A DNA stretch of 47,920 nucleotides from Acidobacteriota bacterium (lineage in GTDB: Bacteria; Acidobacteriota; Vicinamibacteria; Vicinamibacterales; UBA2999): contig JAKFYH010000026.1 of NCBI GenBank assembly GCA_021730945.1, forward strand, positions 1 to 47,920, in the 5' to 3' direction. Below, piece after piece: positions 33,312 to 41,515 of the stretch. Below the pieces are notes generated by a model. The model saw nothing but the letters and a program-made list of their open reading frames with translations. It searched no databases and was not told where the DNA came from. Position numbers and translations under genes: made by a program. Each line of letters opens with the position of its first letter. Within the stretch, counting starts at the first letter, position 1.

Positions 33312-34531
33312 TGGTTCATTATGCCGCGCCAGAAACCCATCAGGCGCCAAACTTCGGTCAGGCTCGGCGTCCGGTTGACCTCGGCGTGGGTAATCAACCC
33401 GCTCAGCAGGCCCGTGACCTGGGCCTTGCCCCGGAGGTGCTCCGCGAGCAGCACCGTCTCCATGGAGGGAATCACGTTGTCGTCGACGCCGTGCAGCAGC
33501 AGGACCGGCGCCAGCGGCGGCGCCGAGCGTTCGGCAGACAAGGCCGGCATGACCGGCGAGTCTTTCAGGCCGTCGGCGATGGGCAGCAGGATCGGCCCGA
33601 GCTTGTCGACGGCGCGGTCGTTGACGAAGGTCAAGAGCGTCCGCGACGGTTCGGGCAGCGTCCCGGCGTACGCCTTCATCTCGTCGAACACCTTGAGCGC
33701 GGCGGCCTGGTCGGTCATGGCCAGCGACGAGGCGAGCAGGAAGCCGTCAATGCCGCGGCTGAGCGCCGCCACTTGATCGGCCGGCACCAGGCGGTCGGCC
33801 AGGCTGAGCAGCACCACCGCCACGCCGTAGTCGTGCGGCGGATGTACGCCGACGTGGCCGGCACCGACGACGGCCGAACTGTTCTTGGCGCGTTCGAGGT
33901 CGCCCAGCACCTGGCCGGAGCACAGGTAATGCATGACGCGAGCGAGATCGCCGTGGCCGCCGAACGACAGCACGAACGCCACGTGATCACGAATCGACTC
34001 GCGTCCCGCGGCCACCACCGACAGGCCGCCGGAGAAGCTGATGCCGAGCAGTCCCACCTTGCCGTCGGGCGCGTACTGCGGCTGGGCGCTGGCCCAGATC
34101 ACCGCGTCTTCAATGACGTCAGTGACCTGCGGTGTGATCTTGAATTTCTGGAGGTCCGGTGCCGCAATCGTGAGCACGCCGAAGCCGGTGGCGGCGAGAT
34201 CGTCCGCCAGGCCCACCAGGCGCGCCTCGTTGATGCCGTCGCGATGGACGCCGGGCATGAGCAACACCGTGCGGCGCACACGCCCGGCCGGGCGATAGAA
34301 GCGGGCGGGCACGTCGCCGCTTCGGGTCGGGACCTGGAAGACGTTCTCGCGTGTGACGGCGGATGCGCGCCATCCGGCGACCGTGGCCGGCGCGCCCGGC
34401 AGATCGGCGGCGCGGATGATGAAGCCGAGGGCGTCGAGATAGGGAAGCGCCAGCCAGCCGCCGGCGGCCAGCAGCGCGATGACGATCGCCGCCTTGGCGC
34501 GGCGTGAGAGATGCACGGCGGAATGGTACAT
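33308..34531 (-). CDS. Membrane-anchored alpha/beta hydrolase
   Basis: A 407-residue protein with an N-terminal hydrophobic helix (AAIVIALLAAGGWLALPYL) and an alpha/beta-hydrolase fold. The nucleophile elbow is GISFSGG (VGLLGISFSGGLSVVA), the oxyanion region is LLMPGVHRDG, the acid is probably in LLHGVDDNVIP, and the His in SGLITHAEVN near the end. It resembles dienelactone-hydrolase-like exported hydrolases; substrate unknown. ATG at 34531 is chosen, although a GTG at 34516 would also open close to the helix. An upstream in-frame extension to 34927 is rejected as it runs into the divergent gene. Its stop overlaps the pseudouridine synthase start. Confidence 0.75.
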   Translation of the reverse strand: MYHSAVHLSRRAKAAIVIALLAAGGWLALPYLDALGFIIRAADLPGAPATVAGWRASAVTRENVFQVPTRSGDVPARFYRPAGRVRRTVLLMPGVHRDGINEARLVGLADDLAATGFGVLTIAAPDLQKFKITPQVTDVIEDAVIWASAQPQYAPDGKVGLLGISFSGGLSVVAAGRESIRDHVAFVLSFGGHGDLARVMHYLCSGQVLGDLERAKNSSAVVGAGHVGVHPPHDYGVAVVLLSLADRLVPADQVAALSRGIDGFLLASSLAMTDQAAALKVFDEMKAYAGTLPEPSRTLLTFVNDRAVDKLGPILLPIADGLKDSPVMPALSAERSAPPLAPVLLLHGVDDNVIPSMETVLLAEHLRGKAQVTGLLSGLITHAEVNRTPSLTEVWRLMGFWRGIMNQ

Positions 34532-34545
34532 CGGACAGCGGTCGT

Positions 34546-34611
34546 TTGTGATCGAACCCGTGATCGAACTGGCGCGATCGCAATCAACGTTGGACCGTCG
34601 TGATTGCATTC
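34546..34611 (+). repeat. CGTGATCGAA-type repeats in the divergent intergenic region
   Basis: Words GTGATCGAACC (34548-34558), CGTGATCGAACT (34559-34570) and CGTGATTGCA (34599-34608) appear, with an inverted copy GCGATCGCAATCAACGTTGG between them. These are the same words that build the 14-base tandem array before cmk at 41404. They lie between divergent start codons at 34531 and 34680. Confidence 0.6.
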
Positions 34612-34679
34612 CGGAAGGCGCCGGGATATTGTCCTCCAGCGATTCACTGCCTCCCACCCTTCCAGCCGCAGAGTCCCCC

Positions 34680-37472
34680 ATGAAAACGCTCAGTCCCATC
34701 TGGTCGCAACAGGTACGCGCCGGCGTGGCGCGTGTCGAGTGTGTTGCGTTAAACCTGACGCTCGGCCCGGCGTTACCGCTCGGCGCGGCGCAGGAGATTG
34801 TTCTGTTTGTCGACGAGCTCACCATCGCCGGCACGGTGACACTGCAAGGCAGGAACCTGTCGGTCTTCGCCAGAAAGATCACGGCCGCGCCTGGCGCGAC
34901 GATCGACGTGTCCGGCGCGGCCGCCACGCCGGTCTACCCGCGCACGGCCGCGGATGGTGCGTTCCCCGGTGCGCGGGGCCACGACGGCCAGCCCGGCAAC
35001 CGCGGCGGGGACGCCGGCCGCGTGATCCTGCTGGCCGGGGAGATGGCGGGAAGGCTCGCGATCAACGCCCGCGGTGGTCAAGGGGGGCTGGGGCAGAACG
35101 GGGGCGATGGCATCAAGGGCGGTACGCCCTCGGCGGTGGGACCTCGGAACAAGGACGAGAAGCAAAACCAGGACGGGGAGAACGAAGGGCCGGAGGGTGA
35201 TCGGGGGTTCATGGGCGGCGACGCCGGCGAGGCCGGCCGATCGGGCGACGGCGGTGCGGGCGGGATGGTGTGGGTCCTGACGCGGGAGGGATCGCCGCGC
35301 GCCGACGTGGTCGTGGCCAACGAGGGTGGTGAACCCGGCCCGTCCGGCAGCCATGGCGATCCGGGTCAGGGCGGCGACGGCGGTGCGGGTGGCCTGGGTG
35401 TCTATTGCTACACGCAGATGCACCATGGAGGCGGCCCCGAAGGCGAGACGTGGGAGACCTTCGAATGCCGACAGAGCACCTCGCGGGGGCCTGACGGCCC
35501 GCGCGGGTTCGCCGGCCAGCTTCCTCGGGAGCAATCCGCGCGCGGTGCCAAGGGGGGGCCTGGGGCGGCGGACGTCTCCGCTACGGCGTTGGTGGGCGAT
35601 TTCGAAACCGTGGCCCCGGCCAGCTACGCCAACCTCGTCCTGAGGAAGGCGCAGATCGACTATCTGAACCAGGAACTGTCGAAGGCGGCGGCGTTGCTCG
35701 CCTGGCTGGACGAGTTGGGCGCGGCCTCCAAGCCGGCCGCGCCCGCTGGCAGCCGCCCCTACCGACTGGTGCAGGCGTTCGGGACCGATCAATCCGAACT
35801 GCTGGATGGAGTCGGTGCGCGGGCCAGGGCCTACCGCCTGCAACTGACCGGCGGGCTCGACTTCTTCGGCAAGGCCTACAGCTACGTGCCGCTCAACCGC
35901 GTCGAGTTTTACGCTGGGCGGCGCGATTGGCTGCTGTCCCAGCTGGAATTCTTCGAGGCGCAGGCGCAGGAGGTGGAGAAGCGTGACGTCGAGGTGAGGC
36001 GGCTCGTCGAACTCTCCCAGGCCGCTCGCGAAAAGGTGGCCGCCCAGCTGGCCGCTGCCGGTCTCGACCAGGCCCAGGCCAACGACCTGGCGGCACGGTC
36101 GCAGGCCAGGGTCCGCGACCTCATCAGCGAGATCGAGTCCGAGAAGGCCCAGCTCCGCCTGGCGAACGATGCGTTCGTCGCCGCCGTCGGACGCCTTCGT
36201 AATGACTGCAGCTTCGATGCCGTGATGAAGATTGCCGAGGCCACCTACGCCATCGTCAATGCGATGTACGGCAACTACACGCAGGCTATCGCCGGAGGCG
36301 CGGCCCTGTTGGACTCGGTCAAGTCCGGCATCGACACGCTCGACAAGCTGCAGGACGCGCTGAAACGGATTCGCCAGGTCGAGGGCAATATCGACGGGAT
36401 TGTCGACGGCTACCACACGCTCCAGAAGCTCCATGGCGACAGCACGAAGGAGCAACAGAACATTCTTCTGGCGTCCAAGGCGGACATCGACGCCGCGACG
36501 GCGCCCTATCTCCAGCTGGCCGAAGCCAGCCAGTTGCGCGCCACCGCGCAGAGGCTGATCGACCTCAGCCAGGCCAAGAACGAGGCGTGGTTGTCCTATG
36601 TCAGCGCGCTCGCGCAACTCGCCGATTTGGAGGCGACCAAGCGCGACCGGCAAGGCGAAATCGACCAGCTGTCCAACAAGATCGCCAGGGCCCAGCAGCT
36701 CGAGTACCCGTCCGCCCTCAAGGACTTCCTGATCAAGGCGCGCCACGAGGCGACGATGTACGCGGTGCGCAACCTCTATAGCCTTCATCGCGCCCTGTCG
36801 TACTGGTCGCTGCAGGACACTGCGATTCAGCCCGTGCGCGTGGAGGATTTCGAGCTCAGTGCCATCCGCGCCGCGTACGGATCGCTTGAAGCCCAGCTGA
36901 CCGCTTTTACTGAGAATCTTGGGAGTGACGATTCACCTTACGGCGATCTGTCGATCGTGATCTCGGCGGCGAAGCACCCGCATCTCATCGCCGCGCTGAA
37001 ACGAAACGACGGCGGGGTGTATCGGCTGAGCTTCCTGGTGCGTCTGTCAACCCGCGCGGCCGACATCGTCAAGAACGCGGACTTTGTCACCACGAAGGCA
37101 TTCGCCGCCACGCGCGGACTGCTCGTGAACAAGTTCAAAGTGATGCTGAAGGGCGCGGTGGAGGGCTCGGACGAGCCGGAGATTGCCGGTACCCTTCGCC
37201 ACTCGGGCCAGGTCGAGCTGGTCGACCGCAACGATGTCGTGCACACCTTCTCGCACGTGCCGTCGCGAGTCGGCTTTCGTTATTACCCGACCCGCCAGGA
37301 TGGGGAGCCGGTGGCATTCGCGTCCGAGAAGGGGTCGATCTTTTCACATCGCAGCCCGTACACGCTGTGGTCGATTGAGATTCCCGAATCGGACAACATC
37401 GACATGAACCTGAGTGGGCTGACCGAGGTGCGGATCACCTTCTCAGAGGTTACGCTTCGCTCTGGAGGCTAG
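34680..37472 (+). CDS. Collagen-like, coiled-coil protein with a TcA-like (TcB-binding) C-terminus
   Basis: A 930-residue protein with three visible parts. Residues ~20-100 form a beta-rich head (IVLFVDELTIAGTVTLQGRN, then ITAAPGATIDVSGAA). Residues ~97-300 are Gly-rich with collagen-like Gly-X-Y runs (GARGHDGQPGNRGGDAG, GEPGPSGSHGDPGQGGDGG, GPDGPRGFAGQ). From ~320 to ~720 it is long helix with heptads. The end (residues ~780-930) is beta-rich; LRHSGQVELVDRNDVVHTFS and SPYTLWSIEIPESDNID then LSGLTEVRITF resemble the TcB-binding end of Tc-toxin A subunits, and ARHEATMYAVRNLYSLHRAL fits the preceding helices. There is no signal peptide. No TcB/TcC (Rhs/YD) gene is present. The ATG at 34680 is chosen because upstream sequence is repeat. 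The family call is inference. Confidence 0.72.
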   Translation: MKTLSPIWSQQVRAGVARVECVALNLTLGPALPLGAAQEIVLFVDELTIAGTVTLQGRNLSVFARKITAAPGATIDVSGAAATPVYPRTAADGAFPGARGHDGQPGNRGGDAGRVILLAGEMAGRLAINARGGQGGLGQNGGDGIKGGTPSAVGPRNKDEKQNQDGENEGPEGDRGFMGGDAGEAGRSGDGGAGGMVWVLTREGSPRADVVVANEGGEPGPSGSHGDPGQGGDGGAGGLGVYCYTQMHHGGGPEGETWETFECRQSTSRGPDGPRGFAGQLPREQSARGAKGGPGAADVSATALVGDFETVAPASYANLVLRKAQIDYLNQELSKAAALLAWLDELGAASKPAAPAGSRPYRLVQAFGTDQSELLDGVGARARAYRLQLTGGLDFFGKAYSYVPLNRVEFYAGRRDWLLSQLEFFEAQAQEVEKRDVEVRRLVELSQAAREKVAAQLAAAGLDQAQANDLAARSQARVRDLISEIESEKAQLRLANDAFVAAVGRLRNDCSFDAVMKIAEATYAIVNAMYGNYTQAIAGGAALLDSVKSGIDTLDKLQDALKRIRQVEGNIDGIVDGYHTLQKLHGDSTKEQQNILLASKADIDAATAPYLQLAEASQLRATAQRLIDLSQAKNEAWLSYVSALAQLADLEATKRDRQGEIDQLSNKIARAQQLEYPSALKDFLIKARHEATMYAVRNLYSLHRALSYWSLQDTAIQPVRVEDFELSAIRAAYGSLEAQLTAFTENLGSDDSPYGDLSIVISAAKHPHLIAALKRNDGGVYRLSFLVRLSTRAADIVKNADFVTTKAFAATRGLLVNKFKVMLKGAVEGSDEPEIAGTLRHSGQVELVDRNDVVHTFSHVPSRVGFRYYPTRQDGEPVAFASEKGSIFSHRSPYTLWSIEIPESDNIDMNLSGLTEVRITFSEVTLRSGG

Positions 37473-37482
37473 TGGTCCGCAC

Positions 37483-37776
37483 ATGAACACGAATGTTTCG
37501 GTTTCACTGAGTGCCGTCGCCCAGGCGCACACCGAGGCGGTGTCCCTGTTCACCGGCGGCCGCTGGACGTCACCCGTGGGTGGCTGGTTCCCGTCTACCG
37601 CCGGATCGTGGCTGCAGACGGCCGAGGGCGTCCGCCTGACGACAGAGGCCGGTGCCCCATGCGGACGGCTTCAGGGAATGGTGGCCACCCTGGTCAATAC
37701 CGGCGATACCGGTCGATTCCAGATCGAGGCGACGGGGGACTCCGGCCACTGGACGGTGGTCGCCACGACGCCGTAG
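37483..37776 (+). CDS. 97-residue beta-rich protein downstream of the TcA-like gene
   Basis: Starts 10 bases after the stop of the 930-residue gene on the same strand, so it is almost certainly co-transcribed. The sequence is Thr/Ser/Gly/Ala/Val-rich with alternating hydrophobic residues (GRFQIEATGDSGHWTVVATT) and one Cys. No signal peptide and no known domain recognised. It could be a cap, chaperone or partner of the large protein; this is inferred only from position. Confidence 0.6.
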   Translation: MNTNVSVSLSAVAQAHTEAVSLFTGGRWTSPVGGWFPSTAGSWLQTAEGVRLTTEAGAPCGRLQGMVATLVNTGDTGRFQIEATGDSGHWTVVATTP

Positions 37777-37873
37777 CCCTCTCGCCGGTTGGCGCTGCGC
37801 GAGCCAAAGGGAGGGAATCGCAAGGACGCGCTTCGCCACCGCCGCCCGCTCCTGTGACAGAATCTCGGCCGTG

Positions 37874-38473
37874 ATGACGAGACCGTCGCTCAAGCCCGGG
37901 TTTTCCACCGTCGATCCCCGAACCGGCACGCGGATGCGCCTGGTCGAAGGCAACGATGAGCAGGACGGCATGGGGTGGGTACTCGAGGTCGAGTGTCCGG
38001 CCGGTGTAGCGTCGAGCATCAAGGCTCACCTCCACACCAGTTGGACCGAGACGTTCGAGATTCTCCACGGCTCGGCGCGTTTCGTGCTGGATGGCCGCGA
38101 GGGCGCCATTGAGAAGGGCGAGTCGATAGTAGTGCCCCCTGGCCATACCCACGTGCACCCCTGGAACGCTGGCGACGGCATGATGCAGTACCGCCAGACC
38201 AACCGCTTCGACCGGCGCGACCTCGACGCCGTCGACGATGTGCTGGGCACCTTTGCGACCATCAACGGGCTGGCTCGTGAGGGCAAGGTGCGTGGCGACG
38301 GGCTGCCCCGGAACCCGCTCCAGTTCGCGGCTACGATTCGTACGCTCGTCAAGCATGAAGGCTTCGACGCCACGGTGCCGGTCTGGCTGCAGCGCGTCCT
38401 CGCGGCCACGCTGGGCCGGCTCGCCGAAGCGCTGGGCTACCGCGCGGTCGACCCGAAATTCATCGCCACGTAA
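37874..38473 (+). CDS. Cupin domain protein
   Basis: A 199-residue protein with one conserved beta-barrel cupin domain. Motif 1 is AHLHTSWTETFEILHG (metal ligands His52, His54, Glu59) and motif 2 contains PPGHTHVHPW. The second half (residues ~120-199) is helical (FATIRTLVKHEGF-type sequence here FAATIRTLVKHEGFD) and unassigned. Metal-binding cupins cover dioxygenases, isomerases and sugar-binding proteins, so no reaction is claimed. ATG at 37874 (or GTG 37871) follows a -10-like CAGAAT (37858-37863) by 7-10 bases, suggesting a leaderless transcript. Confidence 0.78.
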   Translation: MTRPSLKPGFSTVDPRTGTRMRLVEGNDEQDGMGWVLEVECPAGVASSIKAHLHTSWTETFEILHGSARFVLDGREGAIEKGESIVVPPGHTHVHPWNAGDGMMQYRQTNRFDRRDLDAVDDVLGTFATINGLAREGKVRGDGLPRNPLQFAATIRTLVKHEGFDATVPVWLQRVLAATLGRLAEALGYRAVDPKFIAT

Positions 38474-38514
38474 GCGACCGAGGCCGGCGGTGCTCCGAAC
38501 CCCTCGTGTGGCGA

Positions 38515-40005
38515 TCAGCGCCGCGGGTTGCGGATCGCCCGCCCGGGCATCACGCCCGGCACCAGTTGCTCGTCGCGGACGACGAACGTTCCACCGACGA
38601 TGACGTGGCGGATCCCCTCGGAGTACTGCGCCGGATTCTCATAGGTCGCGCGGTCGATGACCCGCGCCGGATCGAAGACGGTGATGTCGGCATCGGCGCC
38701 AACGGCAATGCGGCCCTTGTTGCGCATCTCCGGGACGAAGGGCGCGAGCCGTTCGGCCACCATCAGGCTGACCTTGCGGAGCGCGGTCATCAGATCCAGA
38801 ACGCGTTCTTCCCGGACGTAGCGGCCGAGCACGCGGGCATAGGTGCCGACGCCGCGCGGATGGCCGCCGCCGTCGGTCAGCGGAACGCCGTCGCTGCCGA
38901 TCATCACCCCTGGGTGGGCCAGCGCGGCCCGCACCGACGCCTCCGGGATCATGTGGATCACCACCAGCCCGCCCTGCTGTCGATAGCGGCCGAAGTTCTC
39001 CGCGGTCAGGCGTTCGCCGGTCGCCCACTGGACGTCGCCAAACCCGATCGCAAACCGCTCCTGCCACCCGGGCTCGAAGAGCGCCGACTGGATGTAGGTG
39101 GACGCCGCCGTGTAGGGGTAGACCTCGGTGGTCACATCCAGTCCTCGCGCGCGGGCGCCGTCGATCATCGACAGCAGGCGCGGCGTCTGTCGCAGGCCGT
39201 TGCTGCCAATGTGGACGATGTGGACCGACGCGCCGGTCGCGGCGACATTGGCCAGCACCTCCTGCAGCGCGTCGATGCTGCCGCCAGGCTCGATTTCCCC
39301 GGCCGATCGCATGTGGATAAACGCCAGGGCCTTGTGTCGCGCCGCCAGTTCGAAGACCCGCAGCAGTTCCTCGCGTCCGACCGCCGGCGTGTAAGCCGGG
39401 CCCATGCCGATTCCGAGGGCGCCGTCGGCCAGCCCGCGATCGAGCCGCGCCAGCATGGCCTCAACTTCGGCCGCCGACGCCGGGCGGTAAGCCCAGTCCG
39501 GGCGGGGATTGCTGGTGTCTCGGCGCATCGCGCTGATTTCGGCCCACCGGCTCTTCTCGTGCATCACCGAGATGCGCGAGTAGATGTGCCCAACGGTGGC
39601 ACCGTAGTTGAGCAGCGCCGTGCCTTCGCGCGACCGGTACCAGTCGTCAATCGGCATCGCGCCGCTTTCGAGTTCGAGCGCCGTGGTCACCCCGTCGCGG
39701 GCCTGGAACCGGTTGCCTTCGAGGGTCTGGGCGTGCGCATGCGGGTCGATGAAGCCGGGCGCGACGACCAGGCCGGACACGTTCATCGTTACCGCTCCCG
39801 CCAGCGGCGCAGCGCTGATCGCCGCGATCCGGGAACCGCGAATGCCGATGTGCCGCACGCCGTCGAGGCCTGAAGCCGGATCCATCACGCGGCCGCCGGC
39901 GAGCACTACGTCGAAGGATTCGGGCTGTGCCCCGGCCCCATGCACGAGGGCCACGGCCAGGCAGCAGGCGGCGGCCATTGCGGAAAGTCGTCGCGAACTC
40001 GTCAT
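38515..40005 (-). CDS. Exported N-acyl-D-amino-acid deacylase-type amidohydrolase
   Basis: A 496-residue protein with a signal peptide (LSAMAAACCLAVALVHGAGA). The amidohydrolase barrel opens with VVAPGFIDPHAHAQT (HxH metal ligands). Other conserved blocks are AFIHMRSAGE (His), VHIVHIGSNG (His), and IGSDGVPLTDGG (catalytic Asp); the end ITVFDPARVIDRATYENPAQ is typical of the D-aminoacylase branch. It likely removes acyl groups from D-amino-acid derivatives or related amides in the envelope. ATG at 40005 has AAGGAG upstream and overlaps the preceding gene's stop (ATGA). Confidence 0.88.
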   Translation of the reverse strand: MTSSRRLSAMAAACCLAVALVHGAGAQPESFDVVLAGGRVMDPASGLDGVRHIGIRGSRIAAISAAPLAGAVTMNVSGLVVAPGFIDPHAHAQTLEGNRFQARDGVTTALELESGAMPIDDWYRSREGTALLNYGATVGHIYSRISVMHEKSRWAEISAMRRDTSNPRPDWAYRPASAAEVEAMLARLDRGLADGALGIGMGPAYTPAVGREELLRVFELAARHKALAFIHMRSAGEIEPGGSIDALQEVLANVAATGASVHIVHIGSNGLRQTPRLLSMIDGARARGLDVTTEVYPYTAASTYIQSALFEPGWQERFAIGFGDVQWATGERLTAENFGRYRQQGGLVVIHMIPEASVRAALAHPGVMIGSDGVPLTDGGGHPRGVGTYARVLGRYVREERVLDLMTALRKVSLMVAERLAPFVPEMRNKGRIAVGADADITVFDPARVIDRATYENPAQYSEGIRHVIVGGTFVVRDEQLVPGVMPGRAIRNPRR

Positions 40006-40703
40006 GAATGCTCCTTGATGGGGCTTTCGCTGCCGGCCGAAAGCCGGCCGGACCACAGTGTCAGCTCCTGCCGGCCCTTGGGCGTGAGGCCGTAGTGTCC
40101 GATCTTCACCCGGTCGAACCAGCCGTAATGGTTGTCGCGCAGGATCGATCCTGCGCGCGGCACACCGGCGCGATCGCGCAGGGCGCGCAGCTTCAGCACG
40201 CCTTCCACCGCCAACTCCTGCGCGCAGCGCACGGCGTCCTGCCGATACGCGGTGAGCCGTTGGCGCGACGCCGATCCCCCTGCTTCGGGATCGCCGACCC
40301 GGTCGGCAAACTCCTTGAGCAGCCGCAGCCTCCGCACGGCCTTCGGTTTTGGACGGTACGGCGCCGGGTCGAGCACGGCCACGACCTGGCCCTTGGCCGA
40401 GACCGTGAGCAGGCCCAGGCCGAGGCGTCGAAGCAGGTTCGTGACCGGGGTGCGTCGCGACCGCCACGATGCGCCGTGGCCTTTGCCGATGCGAAACGCG
40501 ATGTAGACCGCGTCGGACATTGATAGGCGGTCGACCGCCTGGAGGACGAGCGCGAGACTCAGGCGCTCCTTCAACTCGACCACCACCGGACCTTCTCCCG
40601 CCCGCACGGCTACCACGTCGCAGGGCCCGATCTCGCCCTTCACCGTGAAGCCCTGGCGCTCGAGGAACCGTTTGATCGGGAGGTAGAGATCGACCTCAGG
40701 CAT
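40002..40703 (-). CDS. DUF2161 family protein
   Basis: A 233-residue protein matching DUF2161, sometimes annotated as a phosphodiesterase. The N-terminal half has a PD-(D/E)xK-like layout: DLYLPIKRFLERQGFTVKGE, then IGPCDVVAVRAGEGPVVVEL and K in the ELK motif. Later blocks are DPAPYRPKPKAVRRLRLLKE and a helical region with HYGWFDRVKIGHYGLTPKG (winged-helix-like). A nuclease role is inferred from the fold only. ATG at 40703 is used; the open frame extends upstream into the pilin gene as a shadow. It is coupled to the amidohydrolase gene. Confidence 0.85.
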   Translation of the reverse strand: MPEVDLYLPIKRFLERQGFTVKGEIGPCDVVAVRAGEGPVVVELKERLSLALVLQAVDRLSMSDAVYIAFRIGKGHGASWRSRRTPVTNLLRRLGLGLLTVSAKGQVVAVLDPAPYRPKPKAVRRLRLLKEFADRVGDPEAGGSASRQRLTAYRQDAVRCAQELAVEGVLKLRALRDRAGVPRAGSILRDNHYGWFDRVKIGHYGLTPKGRQELTLWSGRLSAGSESPIKEHS

Positions 40704-40722
40704 GCGCGTCGTGCCGGTGAGG

Positions 40723-41268
40723 CTACTGAAGGGGCGATCCGACCGACGGCCTCGCGTTGCCGATGTCGATGGTGTTGAAATCGTCAGCGTCGGAGGCGAA
40801 CACGGTACCGAGCACGTTGGTGAAGAACCAGCGCGACCCGGTGACGCCGGCCGTCTGCGGTCCATTGGCGGCGTAGTACGACGTGAAGAGGTTGGCGGCG
40901 GTCCCACTCGGGTTGCAACCGTCCTGGAGAGCCGCCGTCGCCTCACTACCTTCAGCCATCGTCAGTCGATAGCCGCTCTTTTCGATGATGTCGGCGGCGC
41001 CGAGGTCGGGGCTGATGAACCCAGCGCCGGCCGGTGCCGGTTCGGCGAGAATTGTCAGAGAGGACGCGTAGAAGCCGTTGCCACACGACGACATGTAGGC
41101 GTGCTGCGAGCTGTTGACCACGCGCAGGCTGGCGATGGCGGACGCTTCGTTGCCCGACGCGCGCGCGCGCATCAATCCCGGAACGGCAATGGCGGCGATG
41201 AGGCCGACTATCGCGACCACAATCAGCAGTTCGACCAGCGTGAAGCCGGCGTTCCGGGACTTGGGCAT
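40723..41268 (-). CDS. Type IV pilin-like prepilin
   Basis: A 181-residue prepilin with a short basic leader (MPKSRNAG) cut before Phe, followed by the N-methylation helix FTLVELLIVVAIVGLIAAIA; the +5 Glu is present. The next block (RARASGNEASAIASLRVVNS) is typical of Acidobacteriota pilin-like proteins. The C-terminal globular half has Cys pairs (SSCGNGF, QDGCNPSG). It may be a pilus or type II pseudopilus subunit; no other pil/gsp genes are nearby. ATG at 41268 is chosen over TTG at 41289, which overlaps the -10 box. Confidence 0.87.
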   Translation of the reverse strand: MPKSRNAGFTLVELLIVVAIVGLIAAIAVPGLMRARASGNEASAIASLRVVNSSQHAYMSSCGNGFYASSLTILAEPAPAGAGFISPDLGAADIIEKSGYRLTMAEGSEATAALQDGCNPSGTAANLFTSYYAANGPQTAGVTGSRWFFTNVLGTVFASDADDFNTIDIGNARPSVGSPLQ

Positions 41269-41288
41269 TTGGGCCTGACGAGCGTGCA

Positions 41289-41317
41289 AGTATAGCGCCT
41301 GGCGCTGGATCGGTCAC
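41289..41317 (-). promoter_or_regulatory. Promoter of the pilin gene
   Basis: On the minus strand GTGACC (41317-41312), 17 bp, then TATACT (41294-41289) sit 20 bases before the ATG at 41268. The match to sigma-70 consensus is 4/6 and 5/6. Confidence 0.6.
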
Positions 41318-41403
41318 GGCATAGTGGTCTTCTTCATTTCCAGATGACTTCTGGGGCAAGTGGCGGCTCCAGTGGGCAGGGTTCGAATGGTACACTGGGT
41401 ATC

Positions 41404-41515
41404 CGAAGGTGATTGCACCATCGTGATCGAACCAACGTGATTGCACCCTCGTGATCGAACCCTCGTGATCGAACCAACGTGATTGCACGCTCGTGATTGG
41501 ACCCTCGTGAAGAAA
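41404..41515 (+). repeat. Eight-unit 14-base tandem repeat that supplies the cmk start codon
   Basis: Eight consecutive 14-base units run from 41404 to 41515. The common form is CC(A/C)(A/T)CGTGAT(T/C)G(A/C)A. The last unit, CCCTCGTGAAGAAA, holds the GTG start codon of cmk at 41507, so the array runs into the coding sequence with no gap. GTG is present in every unit at the same place. The same words occur at 34546-34611. Confidence 0.9.

Noticed and set aside
34479-34679. Upstream part of the frame leading into the TcA-like gene
   Set aside because: It encodes repeat-derived residues and overlaps the divergent hydrolase start; ATG 34680 is the better start.
34680-37472. Complete Tc toxin locus
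   Set aside because: No TcB or TcC (YD/Rhs) gene, no vWA domain and no pore-forming length is visible, so only a TcA-like C-terminal resemblance is claimed.
41404-41506. CRISPR array
   Set aside because: Unit length of 14 bases with no unique spacers is a simple tandem repeat, not a CRISPR.
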